From Halomonas salipaludis (GTDB taxonomy: Bacteria > Pseudomonadota > Gammaproteobacteria > Pseudomonadales > Halomonadaceae): a stretch of 64,000 nt of DNA. Numbering within the stretch: position 1 is the first letter of the stretch; every line of letters begins with the position of its first letter. The notes under the pieces are model-generated. The model worked only from the letters and a program-made list of their open reading frames with translations, was not told the origin of the DNA and did no database searches. Positions 1 through 9,229 of the stretch are shown one piece after another. The stretch is from positions 118,809-182,808 of the forward strand of contig NZ_NSKB01000009.1 of NCBI RefSeq assembly GCF_002286975.1, written 5' to 3'. The position numbers were made by a program, and so were the translations under genes.

Positions 1-1211
1 TGTTCGCCCAGGCTTTCGATGCGCGTCTCGGCGCTATTGATGGAGCCTTCCAAGGCACCGTTGCTACTGAGCAGCTGCTCGGTGGTGCTCTCCAGGCGGC
101 CGGCCAGACCGGGGTTGGCCTCGTCGCCGGCAAAGAAGCTGGCCACGCCCTCGGGATCATTGGCCAGGGCGCTATCCAACTGCTGCTCGTCGAGCTCGAG
201 GGTGCCGTCCACGCTGAGTGAGAGCCCCATGTCGGAGAGCAGCGAGAGTTCACCGTCGCGCACCTCAGCGGCACTGAGCTCGTTGCGAAGGCTGGATTCC
301 ATGCTGCGCACGGCGCTGTCGCCAATCAGTTCGCCGGGCTGACTGTCTTCGCCGTTGAAGGCCGTGAGGCGCTCGGTGGTGCCCTTGAGGTCATTGTAGC
401 CGTCGACAAAGGTGGTGATCGCGTCGCGGATGCTGCCGGTGTCGCGCGCCACCTCTACGGTGCTGCTGCCCGGCTCCTGCAGGCTGAGCGAGACACCCTG
501 AATGGCATCCTCGACCTGGTTGGTGGGACTGGTGATATCGATACCGTTGACCGTGAGGTTGGCGTCCTGGCCGGCCTGGGCGATGGTGCCACCCGGCTCT
601 TCGGCAAGGTTGCCAACCGCCAGCTCGGCGAAGTTAGTGCCGGTGATCGAGGCCTGCTCGCCGGTGTCTTGCGACATCAGAGTCAGACGATGGCCTTCTC
701 CGTCGAACACGATAGAGGCGTTCACCGCCGCGTCGGGGTCGGCGTTGATGGCGTCGCGCACGTCTTCCAGGGTACTGTCGGCGGCGATCTCGACCGCGTG
801 GTTGAGGTCGGTGTCGGCGAACTCGAGCTGAAGTGAGCCACCCTCGGCGGAGATGACGGTGTCGAGGTCTTCGACCCGCTCGCTAGTGAGGTTGCCGGCG
901 GTGGCGGTATTAGCCACCTCGACCTCGAAGCGGCCGGGGCTCGCCTCGGGGCCGGCGGACGCCTGCAGCGCCCCGCCGCTAACCTCGGCGGTAACGCTCT
1001 GATAAAGCGAGGGGTCGTTGAGGGTCCCGACGCTGTCGCCAAAGCCAGATAGTGCGCTCTGGATCTCGCCGTAGGCGGAGATTTGCACCTGCTGGGTGTC
1101 GATCTGCTGTTCGATGGGCGCGAGCTTGGCTTGTTCGGCCTCCTGCATCTGGCCGAGCAGGCCATTCAGGTCGAGCCCTGAGCCAATCCCTAGTGAGGTG
1201 ATACTCGACAT
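1..1211 (-). CDS. fliD: Flagellar hook-associated protein 2 (filament cap), partial
   Basis: The reading frame opens at the ATG complementary to 1209-1211 and runs off the left edge without a stop, so the C-terminus is missing (about 403 residues present). The N-terminus MSSITSLGIGSGLDLNGLL is the conserved FliD start, followed by a coiled-coil segment (QMQEAEQAKLAPIEQQI...). FliD caps the growing flagellar filament and helps flagellin subunits fold at the tip after type III export. A GGGAG ribosome site lies 7-8 bases before the ATG, and a good sigma-28 promoter lies just upstream (1256-1282), matching the late-class expression of fliD. The next gene upstream on this strand is vapC, unrelated. 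Confidence 0.93.
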   Translation of the reverse strand, partial: MSSITSLGIGSGLDLNGLLGQMQEAEQAKLAPIEQQIDTQQVQISAYGEIQSALSGFGDSVGTLNDPSLYQSVTAEVSGGALQASAGPEASPGRFEVEVANTATAGNLTSERVEDLDTVISAEGGSLQLEFADTDLNHAVEIAADSTLEDVRDAINADPDAAVNASIVFDGEGHRLTLMSQDTGEQASITGTNFAELAVGNLAEEPGGTIAQAGQDANLTVNGIDITSPTNQVEDAIQGVSLSLQEPGSSTVEVARDTGSIRDAITTFVDGYNDLKGTTERLTAFNGEDSQPGELIGDSAVRSMESSLRNELSAAEVRDGELSLLSDMGLSLSVDGTLELDEQQLDSALANDPEGVASFFAGDEANPGLAGRLESTTEQLLSSNGALEGSINSAETRIESLGE

Positions 1212-1255
1212 ACAACAACTCCCAAAGCGCGTGTATTTTCCTCTCTATGAGTGGC

Positions 1256-1282
1256 CCATCGGCGGGGGTAGAGTGAACTTTA
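1256..1282 (-). promoter_or_regulatory. Sigma-28 (FliA) promoter of fliD
   Basis: On the minus strand the sequence reads TAAAGTTC, an 11-base spacer, then GCCGATGG. The FliA consensus is TAAAGTTT-N11-GCCGATAA, so both boxes and the spacing fit closely. The site is about 45 bases before the fliD start codon, giving a short leader. Confidence 0.85.
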
Positions 1283-1339
1283 GGGCATGGCTACGATTTT
1301 TTCGGCGTCGCGACACGGGCAAGCAATGGCGACCTTGCC

Positions 1340-1640
1340 GGGCAGCGCTACGCGCTGCATCGCGACTGAAGTCGCTCCTACACTGGCGTGTGGCGCCAAG
1401 GCAAAAGTGGGAGTGGCTTTAGCCGCGATGGGGTGGATCTGGCCAGGCAGCGCTACGCGCTGCATCGCGAATGAATTCGCCCCCACAGGGTCATGGCGCC
1501 AAGGCAAAAGTGGGAGCGGCTTTGGCCGCGATGGGGTTGGATCTGGCCCGGCAGCGCTGCGCGCTGCATCGCGAATGAATTCGCTCCCACAAGGTCATAG
1601 CGCCAAGGCAAAAGTGGGAGTGGCTTTGGCCGCGGTGGGG
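1340..1640. repeat. REP-like (BIME-type) repeat array, three tandem copies
   Basis: Three tandem copies of a unit of about 106 bases. Each contains GGCAGCGCTACGCGCTGCAT, then a minus-oriented element of the form GTAGGAGCGACTTCAGTCGCGAT (1359-1381, 1464-1486, 1568-1590), then a plus-oriented counterpart of the form GTGGGAGCGGCTTTGGCCGCGAT (1407-1429, 1510-1532, about 1615-1637). Each element is an imperfect palindrome with a GTAG/GTGG-type head, as in REP elements of Pseudomonas and relatives that are mobilised by RAYT transposases. No RAYT gene lies in this window. This array fills the space between fliD and vapC. Confidence 0.85.
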
Positions 1641-1659
1641 GTGGGTTGAGCAGCTGCGC

Positions 1660-2067
1660 CTAGGTGTCAGGCATCCAGTTTTCGACTCTGAGACCAGGTA
1701 CCCGTTGGAACTCTCGCACATTGTGGGTAACCACCACCAAGCCTCGTGATCTCGCATGCCCTGCTATCATCTGGTCGTATGGACCAATGGGGGTGCCGCT
1801 CTTGGCCAATTCAGCGCGCAGCTGCCCGCTATGCGCAGCGGCATGACTATCGTAGTCGAGCACCTCCAGGCGTGCGGCAAAGCCCTCGACTACTTCCAGA
1901 TTACGCTCGGGGCTCGCCGATTTCTCGGCGCCATAGATTAACTCCATCAGCGTCACGGTACTGATGCATAGCTGGGCATGATGGCGTTTGAAGGTATCGC
2001 GGACCTGGGGCGGACGTTTCTTGATGGTGAAGATACAGATGTTGGTGTCCAGCATGTACTTCAGCAT
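1660..2067 (-). CDS. vapC: VapC toxin, PIN-domain ribonuclease
   Basis: A 135-residue PIN-domain protein. It begins MLKYMLDTNICIF; the PIN acidic residues D7, E42 and D98 (in GPYDQMIAGHA) are present, with N116 near the fourth position. The sequence closely resembles the enterobacterial VapC that cleaves initiator tRNA, so the same target is likely but inferred. In standard vapBC operons the antitoxin stop and toxin start overlap (TAATG). Here 144 bases of a MITE-like element lie between them, so translational coupling is lost and no clear Shine-Dalgarno site is visible before this ATG. An alternative start at 2055 (MLDTN) is possible. Confidence 0.9.
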   Translation of the reverse strand: MLKYMLDTNICIFTIKKRPPQVRDTFKRHHAQLCISTVTLMELIYGAEKSASPERNLEVVEGFAARLEVLDYDSHAAAHSGQLRAELAKSGTPIGPYDQMIAGHARSRGLVVVTHNVREFQRVPGLRVENWMPDT

Positions 2068-2214
2068 TAGGCATTACCCGAAAACTAGCTGCGCTCGACC
2101 ATACAGCGTTAAAAAACAACTCAAAATGCTCATTTACACCACGTAAACTCCGCTTTTTCCTTGTTTTTTTCCTTGTCTGGTCATCGCTCGCCGCCTTTTC
2201 AGGCAATGCCTCTA
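2068..2214. mobile_element. MITE-like element inserted between vapB and vapC
   Basis: The 143 bases 2070-2212 are flanked by TA at 2068-2069 and 2213-2214, consistent with a TA target duplication. The ends are inverted: GGCATTACCCGAAAA (2070-2084) matches the reverse complement of TTTTCAGGCAATGCC (2196-2210) at 13 of 15 positions. The interior is AT-rich and contains the small dyad TTTAC-ACCAC-GTAAA (2133-2147). Removing the element with one TA restores TTC-TAATG-CTG, the usual vapB stop/vapC start overlap. No transposase is encoded, so this is a non-autonomous element. The call is from structure alone. Confidence 0.7.
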
Positions 2215-2442
2215 GAACCCCTCACGCTCCTGGTCAGCGGGCTGGTCCCGATTGAGCATGAAGTCGTCACTCACTGTCTCGCCATCGAACCAGCTATCCC
2301 ACCCTTCTCCTGCCGGGGCAATGATGCGCGTACGCCCCACCACCATAACGTCGACACGCGTCACGCTATCGGGAAGTGCGACAGCCTTGGGCAGTCGAAC
2401 CGCTTGGCTGCGGTTGCTCTTGAATATCGATGCCTGCTCCAT
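2212..2442 (-). CDS. vapB: VapB antitoxin, AbrB/SpoVT-type
   Basis: A 76-residue antitoxin starting MEQASIFKSNRSQAVRLPK, the DNA-binding swapped-hairpin (AbrB) region that binds the operator. The C-terminal half (WDSWFDGETVSDDFM...) is the usual VapC-neutralising tail. The ATG at 2442 is chosen over the GTG three bases upstream because GGAGG lies at good spacing before it. It ends EREGF like its enterobacterial relatives, so the protein is intact; only the stop codon now reads TAG, formed at the junction with the inserted element. It should repress its own operon together with VapC. Confidence 0.9.
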   Translation of the reverse strand: MEQASIFKSNRSQAVRLPKAVALPDSVTRVDVMVVGRTRIIAPAGEGWDSWFDGETVSDDFMLNRDQPADQEREGF

Positions 2443-2456
2443 CACCCACCTCCGGG

Positions 2457-2473
2457 ATATGCCCTAGGGATAT
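2457..2473. promoter_or_regulatory. Candidate VapBC operator
   Basis: ATATGCCCTAGGGATAT is a near-perfect palindrome centred on CCCTAGGG, 15 bases before the vapB start codon. Antitoxins of this family bind short palindromes over their own promoter. The assignment rests on position and symmetry only. Confidence 0.5.
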
Positions 2474-2528
2474 ACAAGCATAGCATCAGCATCCGAGGCC
2501 GCCAAGCTGGTATTAAGGCACTGCGATG

Positions 2529-2713
2529 CTCACCGGGCAGCGCTACGCGCTGCATCGCGACTGAAGTCGCTCCTACACTGGCGTGTGGTGCCAAGGCAAA
2601 AGTGGGAGTGGCTTCAGTCACGATGGGGTTGGATCTGGCCCGGCAGCGCTACGCGCTGCATCGCGAATGAATTCGCTCCCACAATGATCGCGACTGAAGT
2701 CGCTCCTACACTA
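2529..2713. repeat. REP-like repeat array, second copy
   Basis: The same elements as in 1340-1640 recur here: the GGCAGCGCTACGCGCTGCAT box appears twice about 105 bases apart, with ATCGCGACTGAAGTCGCTCC, a plus-oriented GTGGGAGTGGCTTCAGTCACG, and two further minus-oriented units ending at 2713. The array sits between the vapB promoter and the 3' end of metZ, so the toxin-antitoxin pair is bracketed by two copies of the same array. Confidence 0.85.
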
Positions 2714-2717
2714 ACCA

Positions 2718-3929
2718 CTACACCAGGGCGTCGAGGCCGCGGGCGAGATCGGCCTTGAGGTCGTCGATGTCTTCGAGGCCGACGGCGACGCGGATCAGGC
2801 CGTCGCTGATGCCGGCGGCGGCTTTCTGCTCCTCGGAGAGACGGCCGTGGGTGGTGGTACCGGGGTGGGTGATGGTGGTCTTGACGTCACCCAGGTTGCC
2901 GGTGATCGACATCACCTGAGTAGCGTCGATCACCGACCAGGCGGCCTCGCGGGCGCTCTGGCCGCGACCGTTGACCACTTCGAGGCCGAGCACGGCGCCA
3001 TAGCCCTGCTGTTGGCGACTGGCCAGCGCATGCTGGGGGTGGCTCTCGAGGCCACTGTAGTAGACGCGGCTCACCGCCGGGTGCGCCTCGAGCCAGCGCG
3101 CCAGGGCCATGGCGTTCTCGCAGTGGGCGCGCATGCGCAGGTTGAGGGTCTCGAGGCCCTTGAGGAAGATCCAGGCGTTGAACGGGCTCATGCAGGGCCC
3201 GCAGGTGCGCACCACGCCGAACAGCTCCTCGAGCTCCTTGTCGCGGCCCACTACCGCCCCGCCGATGGCGCGGCCCTGGCCGTCGAGGTACTTGGTGGCG
3301 GAGTGGATGACCAGGTCGGCACCCAGCTCGATGGGCTTCTGCAGCGCCGGGGTCAAAAAGCAGTTGTCGATGGCCAGTAGCGCGCCGTGGCGGTGGGCGA
3401 TCTCGGCCAGCGCGGCGATGTCGACCACCTCGGAAAGCGGGTTGGACGGGGTCTCGGCGAACAGCAGCTTGGTGGCCGGGGTGATCGCCGCCTCCCAAGC
3501 CTCGAGGTCGGAGAGCTCGACGTAGCGGGTGACGATGCCGAACTTGCCGAGGTACTTGTCGAACAGGCTGACGGTGGAGCCGAACAGCGAGCGCGAGGCG
3601 ACGATCTCGTCGCCGGCCTGGAGCAGCGCCAGCGCCGTGGAGAGGATCGCCGACATGCCGGAGCTGGTGGCCACGCAGCGCTCGCCGCCCTCCATCACCG
3701 CCAGGCGCTGCTCGAAGTTACGCACCGTGGGGTTGGTGAAGCGCGAGTAGATATTGCCCGGCTCCTCGCCGCCAAACTTGCGCGCGGCCTCGGCGGCACT
3801 GCCGTAGACGAAGCTTGAGGTCGGGAAGATCGGCTCGCCGTGCTCCTGCTCGTGGGTACGGGCGTGGCCGGCGCGAATCGCCTGGGTGGCCAGCGCCCAG
3901 TCGCGCTGGTTAGGGTTGTCAGTCGTCAT
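2718..3929 (-). CDS. metZ: O-succinylhomoserine sulfhydrylase
   Basis: A 403-residue Cys/Met-metabolism PLP enzyme (fold type I). It makes homocysteine directly from O-succinylhomoserine and sulfide in methionine synthesis. The PLP lysine is in [15 protein letters not shown] (about K213) and the substrate-site motif YSRFTNPT is near residue 62. The start at 3929 ([11 protein letters not shown]) is preferred because AGGA lies at proper spacing; an in-frame ATG at 3938 has its purine run touching the codon. The start overlaps the end of purF. The purF-metZ order and sequence type match pseudomonad MetZ rather than MetB. Confidence 0.92.
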   Translation of the reverse strand: MTTDNPNQRDWALATQAIRAGHARTHEQEHGEPIFPTSSFVYGSAAEAARKFGGEEPGNIYSRFTNPTVRNFEQRLAVMEGGERCVATSSGMSAILSTALALLQAGDEIVASRSLFGSTVSLFDKYLGKFGIVTRYVELSDLEAWEAAITPATKLLFAETPSNPLSEVVDIAALAEIAHRHGALLAIDNCFLTPALQKPIELGADLVIHSATKYLDGQGRAIGGAVVGRDKELEELFGVVRTCGPCMSPFNAWIFLKGLETLNLRMRAHCENAMALARWLEAHPAVSRVYYSGLESHPQHALASRQQQGYGAVLGLEVVNGRGQSAREAAWSVIDATQVMSITGNLGDVKTTITHPGTTTHGRLSEEQKAAAGISDGLIRVAVGLEDIDDLKADLARGLDALV

Positions 3930-5439
3930 CGAGGTCATCCTGATTGTGCATGCCGACCAGGGCGTGGTCGCTGACGTTCTGGACCTTGGCGCTATCGTTG
4001 CGCGAGGCCTCGAGCCGGGCCAGGTAAGCGTCGTCGATATCGCCGGTGATGTACTGGCCGTCGAATACCGAGCAGTCGAACTGCTCGAGGGCCGGGTTGA
4101 CCTCGCGGCAGGCGTCGCGCAGGTCGTCGAGGTCCTGGTAGAAGATGCGGTCGGCGCCGATCAGCTCACCGACCTCGGCCTCGCTGCGGCCGTGGGCGAT
4201 CAGCTCGTTGGCCGCCGGCATATCGATACCATAGACATTAGGGTAGCGCACCGGCGGCGCGGCGGAGGCAAAATAGACCTTGCTGGCGCCAGCCTCGCGG
4301 GCCATCTGAATGATCTGCTTGCAGGTAGTGCCGCGCACGATGGAATCGTCGACCAGCAGCACGTTCTTGCCCTTGAACTCGATGTCGATGGCGTTGAGCT
4401 TCTGGCGCACCGATTTCTTGCGCTGGGTCTGCCCCGGCATGATGAAGGTACGGCCGATGTAGCGGTTCTTCATGAAGCCTTCGCGGTAGGTCACGCCGAG
4501 ATGCTGGGCGAGCTCCAGCGCCGAGGTACGCGAGGTATCGGGGATCGGGATCACCACGTCGATATCGTGCTCGGGCCACTCGTGCTGGATGCGGTCGCCG
4601 AGCTTGCGGCCCATCTGCATGCGCGTGCCGTAAACGTAGGCGCCGTCGAGGATCGAGTCGGGCCGCGCCAGGTAGACATGCTCGAAGATGCACGGCGCGA
4701 GGATCGGCTTGTCGGTGCACTGCTGGGTGTGAATATTGCCACGCATGTCGACGAAGATCGCTTCGCCGGGGGCCAGGTCGCGGTGCAACTCGAAGCCGCC
4801 GACGTCCAGCGCCACCGACTCGGAGGCGATCATCACGTCCTGGTGGCCGCCTTCGTCGCGGGTGCCGAACACCACCGGGCGAATGCCCTGGGGGTCGCGG
4901 AAGGCGACCATGCCGAAGCCGTTGATGATCGCCACCGCGGCGTAACCACCCTTGCAGCGACGGTGCACGCGGCGCACGGCGTCGAAGATGTCCTCGGGCT
5001 CGAGGTGGTGGCCCTGCTTGCCCAGCTCGTGGGCGAAGACGTTGAGCAACACCTCGGAGTCGGAGCTGGTGTTGATATGGCGCAGGTCGGTGGAGAACAG
5101 CTCCTGCTTGAGCTGATCCGAGTTGGTCAGGTTACCGTTGTGGGCCAACGAGATGCCGTAGGGCGAGTTGACGTAGAACGGCTGCGACTCCGCCTCGCTG
5201 GACGAGCCGGCGGTGGGATAGCGCACGTGGCCAATACCCAGGTTGCCCTTGAGACGCGCCATATGGCGGGTATGGAAGACATCGCGCACCAGTCCATTGC
5301 TCTTGCGCAGCAGGAAGCGGTCTTCATGCCATGTCATCATCCCGGCGGCATCCTGGCCACGGTGCTGAAGGACTGTCAGCGCATCATAGATGCCCTGGTT
5401 GACCGCCTGGTTGGCCATCAGGCCCACGATACCGCACAT
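3919..5439 (-). CDS. purF: Amidophosphoribosyltransferase
   Basis: 506 residues. It catalyses the first committed step of purine synthesis, PRPP + glutamine to phosphoribosylamine. The start at 5439 gives MCGIVGLM, placing the N-terminal nucleophile Cys directly after Met, which is removed in the mature enzyme; a longer open frame upstream is therefore not coding. GAGGA precedes this ATG. The class II glutaminase domain covers about residues 1-240, then a phosphoribosyltransferase domain with the PRPP loop [14 protein letters not shown] near residue 360. It lies downstream of cvpA as in E. coli (cvpA-purF) and overlaps metZ by 11 bases. Confidence 0.95.
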   Translation of the reverse strand: MCGIVGLMANQAVNQGIYDALTVLQHRGQDAAGMMTWHEDRFLLRKSNGLVRDVFHTRHMARLKGNLGIGHVRYPTAGSSSEAESQPFYVNSPYGISLAHNGNLTNSDQLKQELFSTDLRHINTSSDSEVLLNVFAHELGKQGHHLEPEDIFDAVRRVHRRCKGGYAAVAIINGFGMVAFRDPQGIRPVVFGTRDEGGHQDVMIASESVALDVGGFELHRDLAPGEAIFVDMRGNIHTQQCTDKPILAPCIFEHVYLARPDSILDGAYVYGTRMQMGRKLGDRIQHEWPEHDIDVVIPIPDTSRTSALELAQHLGVTYREGFMKNRYIGRTFIMPGQTQRKKSVRQKLNAIDIEFKGKNVLLVDDSIVRGTTCKQIIQMAREAGASKVYFASAAPPVRYPNVYGIDMPAANELIAHGRSEAEVGELIGADRIFYQDLDDLRDACREVNPALEQFDCSVFDGQYITGDIDDAYLARLEASRNDSAKVQNVSDHALVGMHNQDDLDDD

Positions 5440-5524
5440 TCCACTTTCCTCGCTGCACTGTTGCTGATGGCCGGCATGGCCAGCCTTGTAGGATATTTGA
5501 GCGCTACTGGGCGGCCGGTGCCCT

Positions 5525-6127
5525 CTATCGGACGGCCGGTGCCTCGCCTTCTTGCCCGCCGGGTTCGTCGAGCATGTCGTCCTGGTCATTGCCATCACCG
5601 AAGCCGGGTAGCGAGATATTGCGCCACGCCTCGGTGCGCTCCGGATCGCGCTGCTCCCAAGCCTCGACCTGGCTGATCACCCAGCTGCGCAGCTCCTCGA
5701 AGGTGGGTCGCAGCTCGGCATCGCGCCACGCCTCGAGCTGCGACAGCGGGGTCAGCGAGATCAGCACCGTGACCAGCACCAGGATCGCCGCGCCGCGCAG
5801 CACGCCGAAGCCGGCCCCCGCCACGCGGTTGAAGAAGCCCATGCCGACCCACTCCACCGCGGCATGCACGGCGCGGATCACCAGCCCGCAGATCATGATC
5901 ACCACGAAGATCACCAGGATGAACGATAGCACCAGCCGGCCGTCGGCGTTGTCGATCAGCCCGCTGAGCATATCGGCCACCGGCTCGGCGAACATCCGCG
6001 CGGCGACCAGCGCGATGATCCAGGCCGCCAGGCCCAGGCCCTCGCGGATCAGGCCGCGCATGAAGCCGGCCAGCATCGAGATCGCCAGTACCGCCAGGAA
6101 CACCATGTCCAGCCAGGTGAGACTCAT
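5525..6127 (-). CDS. cvpA: CvpA family inner-membrane protein
   Basis: A 200-residue protein with four predicted membrane segments in the first about 130 residues ([72 protein letters not shown]), and a hydrophilic acidic C-terminal tail. The family was named from colicin V production; its molecular role is still unclear. The ATG at 6127 shares a base with the dedD stop (TGATG) and is preceded by GGAGGAG, so an in-frame GTG one codon earlier is less likely. Its position between dedD and purF is conserved across gammaproteobacteria. Confidence 0.93.
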   Translation of the reverse strand: MSLTWLDMVFLAVLAISMLAGFMRGLIREGLGLAAWIIALVAARMFAEPVADMLSGLIDNADGRLVLSFILVIFVVIMICGLVIRAVHAAVEWVGMGFFNRVAGAGFGVLRGAAILVLVTVLISLTPLSQLEAWRDAELRPTFEELRSWVISQVEAWEQRDPERTEAWRNISLPGFGDGNDQDDMLDEPGGQEGEAPAVR

Positions 6128-6792
6128 CACTCCTCCCGCACCCGGATCAGCAGCCCCTGGATATTGGCGCGCTCCTGTAGCTCGGTGCGCGCCTGCTCGC
6201 CATCACTGGAACTGGCGAAGGGGCCTACGTAGACGCTGGTCATATTGTTGTCGCGGGCGCGGCGATAGGCGCTGAAGCCCTGCTCGTTGAGTTGCGCCTC
6301 GAGGCGCTCGGCATTGCCTGCCTCGCCGAAGCTGCCAACCTGCACGGCCCACTCGCCACCTTGGGTGGCGGCGGTAGGCGGCGACTGCTCGGCCTGCGCC
6401 TCGGGCTCGGTCGCCGGCTCTGGCTCGCTGGGGGCCTGGGCCGCCTCGGCCAGTTCGGCGATCGGGTCGCTGGCCTCGGGCTCGGCCGGGGTCGGCTCAT
6501 CGAGATCGCCGGGCTCATCGCGAGTCACCGGGTCGGTGGCCTCGACCACCTGCTCGACATCGACCTCCGGCGGCTCGTCGATCTCGCCGGCCCCCGGCGT
6601 GGAGAGACTCGCCGGCGGCGTCGGTTCGTCGACCGGGGTACGCTGCACGTCGATGGGCTGCTCGATGGTCAATACCGGCGCCGGGCGCTCCTCGCGGGTC
6701 GTCGGCGCATCGAACAGCATCGGCACGAAAATCACCCCCAGGGCGACGATGATCACCGCCCCGCTGATGCGTTCACGCATGCCATATTTCAT
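6127..6792 (-). CDS. dedD: DedD-like SPOR-domain cell division protein
   Basis: 221 residues. One N-terminal membrane anchor (SGAVIIVALGVIFVPMLF, residues 10-27), a long Pro/Glu-rich linker (about 30-145), and a C-terminal SPOR domain (about 146-220, starting GGEWAVQVGSFGEAGNAERL). SPOR domains bind denuded septal peptidoglycan, so the protein should localise to the division site in the periplasm. The start overlaps the folC stop by four bases (ATGA). The order folC-dedD-cvpA-purF supports the assignment. Confidence 0.9.
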   Translation of the reverse strand: MKYGMRERISGAVIIVALGVIFVPMLFDAPTTREERPAPVLTIEQPIDVQRTPVDEPTPPASLSTPGAGEIDEPPEVDVEQVVEATDPVTRDEPGDLDEPTPAEPEASDPIAELAEAAQAPSEPEPATEPEAQAEQSPPTAATQGGEWAVQVGSFGEAGNAERLEAQLNEQGFSAYRRARDNNMTSVYVGPFASSSDGEQARTELQERANIQGLLIRVREE

Positions 6793-8186
6793 GCTGATCC
6801 CTCCTTATGCCTGGTGCTGGCGTCCACTGCCACAGACGGCTGGGCCACAAACGGCTGGGCAACCACAGGCGATTCGATGAGGCGCCCGGCCTGCCACTCG
6901 CCCAGCGCCTCGGCCACGGTAAAGAACGAGCCGCACACCAGCACCTGGTCGTCGGCGCCAAGGCGCCCATTGAGCCAGGCCACGCCGGCGGCAACGCTGT
7001 CGGCGCAGTGCACCAGCGGCTGGCCGCTGGCGGCGAGGGTCTCGGCCAGCGCCGCGGCGCTGCGCGCCCGCTCCCCCTCGAGGCTCACCGTGACCCAGGC
7101 GTCGATCTGCCCGGCCAGCTCAGCGACCACGCCGCTAGCGTCCTTGTCGGCGAGCATGCCGAACAACGCGTAGCGTGTGCCGGCACAGCCGCGGGCGGCG
7201 AGCCGCCTGGCCACATAATGGGCCGCATGCGGATTATGCGCCACATCCAGGCACCAGTTGCCTAGCCACTGCATGCGCCCGGCCAGCTGCACCTGGGCAA
7301 GGCCCTGGCGGCAGCACTCGGCGTCGAGCACGACGCCTGCCAGCGCCAGCGCCTGAAGCGCACTGGCGGCATTGTCCAGCGGCAGGCCTGGGTCGGGCAA
7401 GTGGTCAAGTGTCAGGCTATCGTCGGCGGCTTGTTCCGGCGCGCTTCCTTGCCACTGCCAGTGGCCGCCGGTATCGGGCTCGCTGCGGGTTACCTGCTCA
7501 CCCAACGCGAACAGTGGTACGCCGAGGGACTCGGCGTGCTGGCGCACGCTGGCCGGCAGCGTCGTGCTGCCCAGCACCGCGGGGCGTCCGGCACGCATGA
7601 TGCCGGCCTTCTCGCGGCCGATCTGCTCGATATCGGTACCCAGGAAGGCGGCATGGTCCTGGGCCACGGTGGTCACCATCGCGACATCTGCATCCAGGAT
7701 ATTCACCGCGTCCAGGCGTCCGCCCAGGCCGACCTCGAGAATCGCCAACTGTGGAGCGCACTGGGCGATGCTGTGCAGCGCAGCCAGGGTGCCGGCTTCG
7801 AAGTAAGTCAGGCTGACCGGCTCGCCAGCCAGACGCGCCGTCTCGACGGCATTGAAGCCGGCGATCAGGGTGGCGTCGTCGGCCTCGACGCCGTCGAGGC
7901 GCAGGCGTTCGTTGTAGCGCAGCAGATGCGGCGAGGTGTAGGTGGCGGTGGTCAGCCCGTGGGCACGGGCCAGCGCCTCGAGCATCGCCACCGTAGAGCC
8001 CTTGCCATTGGTGCCGGCAACGCTGATCACGCGCGCGGCGATGGGAGCATCCAGCAGCCCCATGCGCTCGGCCACCGCGGTCACGCGCTCGAGCCCGAGC
8101 TCGATGCTGACCGGGTGCTGCTGCTCGAGGCGCGCCAGCCAGCCCGCCAGATCGGTGGGCAGTGCGGTGCTATCCGGCGAACTCAT
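6789..8186 (-). CDS. folC: Bifunctional folylpolyglutamate / dihydrofolate synthase
   Basis: 465 residues from the ATG at 8186 (MSSPDSTALPTDLAGWLARL), which has GGAG 6-7 bases upstream; a TTG at 8201 overlapping the accD stop is a weaker alternative. The ATP-binding P-loop VAGTNGKGST lies near residue 50, followed by the TSPHL and YFEAGTLAAL motifs of the Mur-ligase-like FolC family. It adds glutamate to dihydropteroate and extends the polyglutamate tail of folates. It is part of the accD-folC-dedD-cvpA-purF run. Confidence 0.95.
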   Translation of the reverse strand: MSSPDSTALPTDLAGWLARLEQQHPVSIELGLERVTAVAERMGLLDAPIAARVISVAGTNGKGSTVAMLEALARAHGLTTATYTSPHLLRYNERLRLDGVEADDATLIAGFNAVETARLAGEPVSLTYFEAGTLAALHSIAQCAPQLAILEVGLGGRLDAVNILDADVAMVTTVAQDHAAFLGTDIEQIGREKAGIMRAGRPAVLGSTTLPASVRQHAESLGVPLFALGEQVTRSEPDTGGHWQWQGSAPEQAADDSLTLDHLPDPGLPLDNAASALQALALAGVVLDAECCRQGLAQVQLAGRMQWLGNWCLDVAHNPHAAHYVARRLAARGCAGTRYALFGMLADKDASGVVAELAGQIDAWVTVSLEGERARSAAALAETLAASGQPLVHCADSVAAGVAWLNGRLGADDQVLVCGSFFTVAEALGEWQAGRLIESPVVAQPFVAQPSVAVDASTRHKEGSA

Positions 8187-8197
8187 GGGGCGCTCCG

Positions 8198-9175
8198 TCA
8201 ACGCGGCTCCTGGCCGTCATCCTCGACGGGCTGTTCGAACGGCTCGTCGACTTCGGCTTCGGCTGGCTGCTCGGCAACATCGACCAGGTCGGGCTCGCGC
8301 TCCTCGGGCATGCCGTTGACCGGCAGATGGGTCAGCTTGCGCAGCACCGCGCCGAGACGCTCACGCATCTCGCTGCGGTGGACGATCATGTCCACGGCGC
8401 CGTGCTCGAGCAGGAACTCGCTGCGCTGGAAGCCTTCCGGCAGCTTCTCGCGCACGGTCTGCTCGATCACCCGCGGCCCGGCGAAGCCGATCAGCGCATT
8501 GGGCTCGGCGACATTGAGGTCACCAAGCATCGCCAGCGACGCCGAGACGCCGCCGTAGACCGGATCGGTAAGCACCGAGATATAGGGAATGCCGGCCTGC
8601 TTGAGCTTCTCCAGCGCCGCTGAGGTCTTGGCCATCTGCATCAGCGAGAACAGTGCCTCCTGCATGCGTGCGCCGCCGGACGCCGAGAAGCACACCAGCG
8701 GGATGCCCTCCTCCAGCGCGACGGTCGCCGCACGCACGAACTTCTCGCCGACGATGGCGCCCATCGAGCCACCCATGAAGGTGAACTCGAACGACACCAC
8801 GACGATCGGCATGCCGTCGAGGGTGCCACGCATGGCGATCAGCGCATCGTTCTCGTCGGTGCTCTTCTGGGCCGCCGCTAGGCGGTCCTTGTACTTCTTG
8901 GAGTCGCGAAACTTGAGGCGGTCCACCGGCATCAGGTCGGCGGCGATCTCCTCGCGGCCCTCCTTGTCGAGGAACCAGTCGAGGCGCTTGCGGGCGGTCA
9001 GCCGCAGGTGATGATCACACTTGGGGCAGACGTTGTGGTGTTTCTCGAGTTCGGGCAGGTAGAGCACTGCCTCGCACTTGGGGCACTTGCGCCACAGCCC
9101 GTCGGGCACGCTGGCGCGTCGGTCCTTGCGCTGGATGCGGCCCATCGAGGGCACGATCTTGTCTAGCCAGCTCAT
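8198..9175 (-). CDS. accD: Acetyl-CoA carboxylase carboxyltransferase subunit beta
   Basis: 325 residues. The N-terminal zinc ribbon has two CPKC pairs ([10 protein letters not shown]...VCPKCDHHL, residues about 31-60), then the crotonase-like carboxyltransferase domain with [17 protein letters not shown] and [11 protein letters not shown]. With AccA it transfers the carboxyl group from biotin-AccB to acetyl-CoA, the first step of fatty acid synthesis. The last about 40 residues ([20 protein letters not shown]...) form an acidic tail beyond the conserved core. It is followed at once by folC. Confidence 0.96.
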   Translation of the reverse strand: MSWLDKIVPSMGRIQRKDRRASVPDGLWRKCPKCEAVLYLPELEKHHNVCPKCDHHLRLTARKRLDWFLDKEGREEIAADLMPVDRLKFRDSKKYKDRLAAAQKSTDENDALIAMRGTLDGMPIVVVSFEFTFMGGSMGAIVGEKFVRAATVALEEGIPLVCFSASGGARMQEALFSLMQMAKTSAALEKLKQAGIPYISVLTDPVYGGVSASLAMLGDLNVAEPNALIGFAGPRVIEQTVREKLPEGFQRSEFLLEHGAVDMIVHRSEMRERLGAVLRKLTHLPVNGMPEEREPDLVDVAEQPAEAEVDEPFEQPVEDDGQEPR

Positions 9176-9229
9176 GTCAGAATGCTTCCCGTATGCTGAG
9201 TCATAGAGTCATCGCGTTATGGCGCTCGC

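Noticed and set aside
1287..1649. 120-codon plus-strand open frame over the repeat array
   Set aside because: It only translates the REP-like tandem repeat; the protein is a repeat artefact.
1901..2206. 101-codon minus-strand frame crossing the MITE into vapC
   Set aside because: It reads vapC in the wrong frame and has no homology outside the inserted element.
1340..2713. Possible CRISPR array
   Set aside because: The repeats are palindromic REP units in alternating orientation about 106 bases apart, not short direct repeats with unique spacers, and no cas gene is present.
3886..5676. 596-codon plus-strand open frame
   Set aside because: It lies antisense to purF and is an artefact of GC-rich codon structure; no recognisable domain, while purF on the minus strand is unmistakable.
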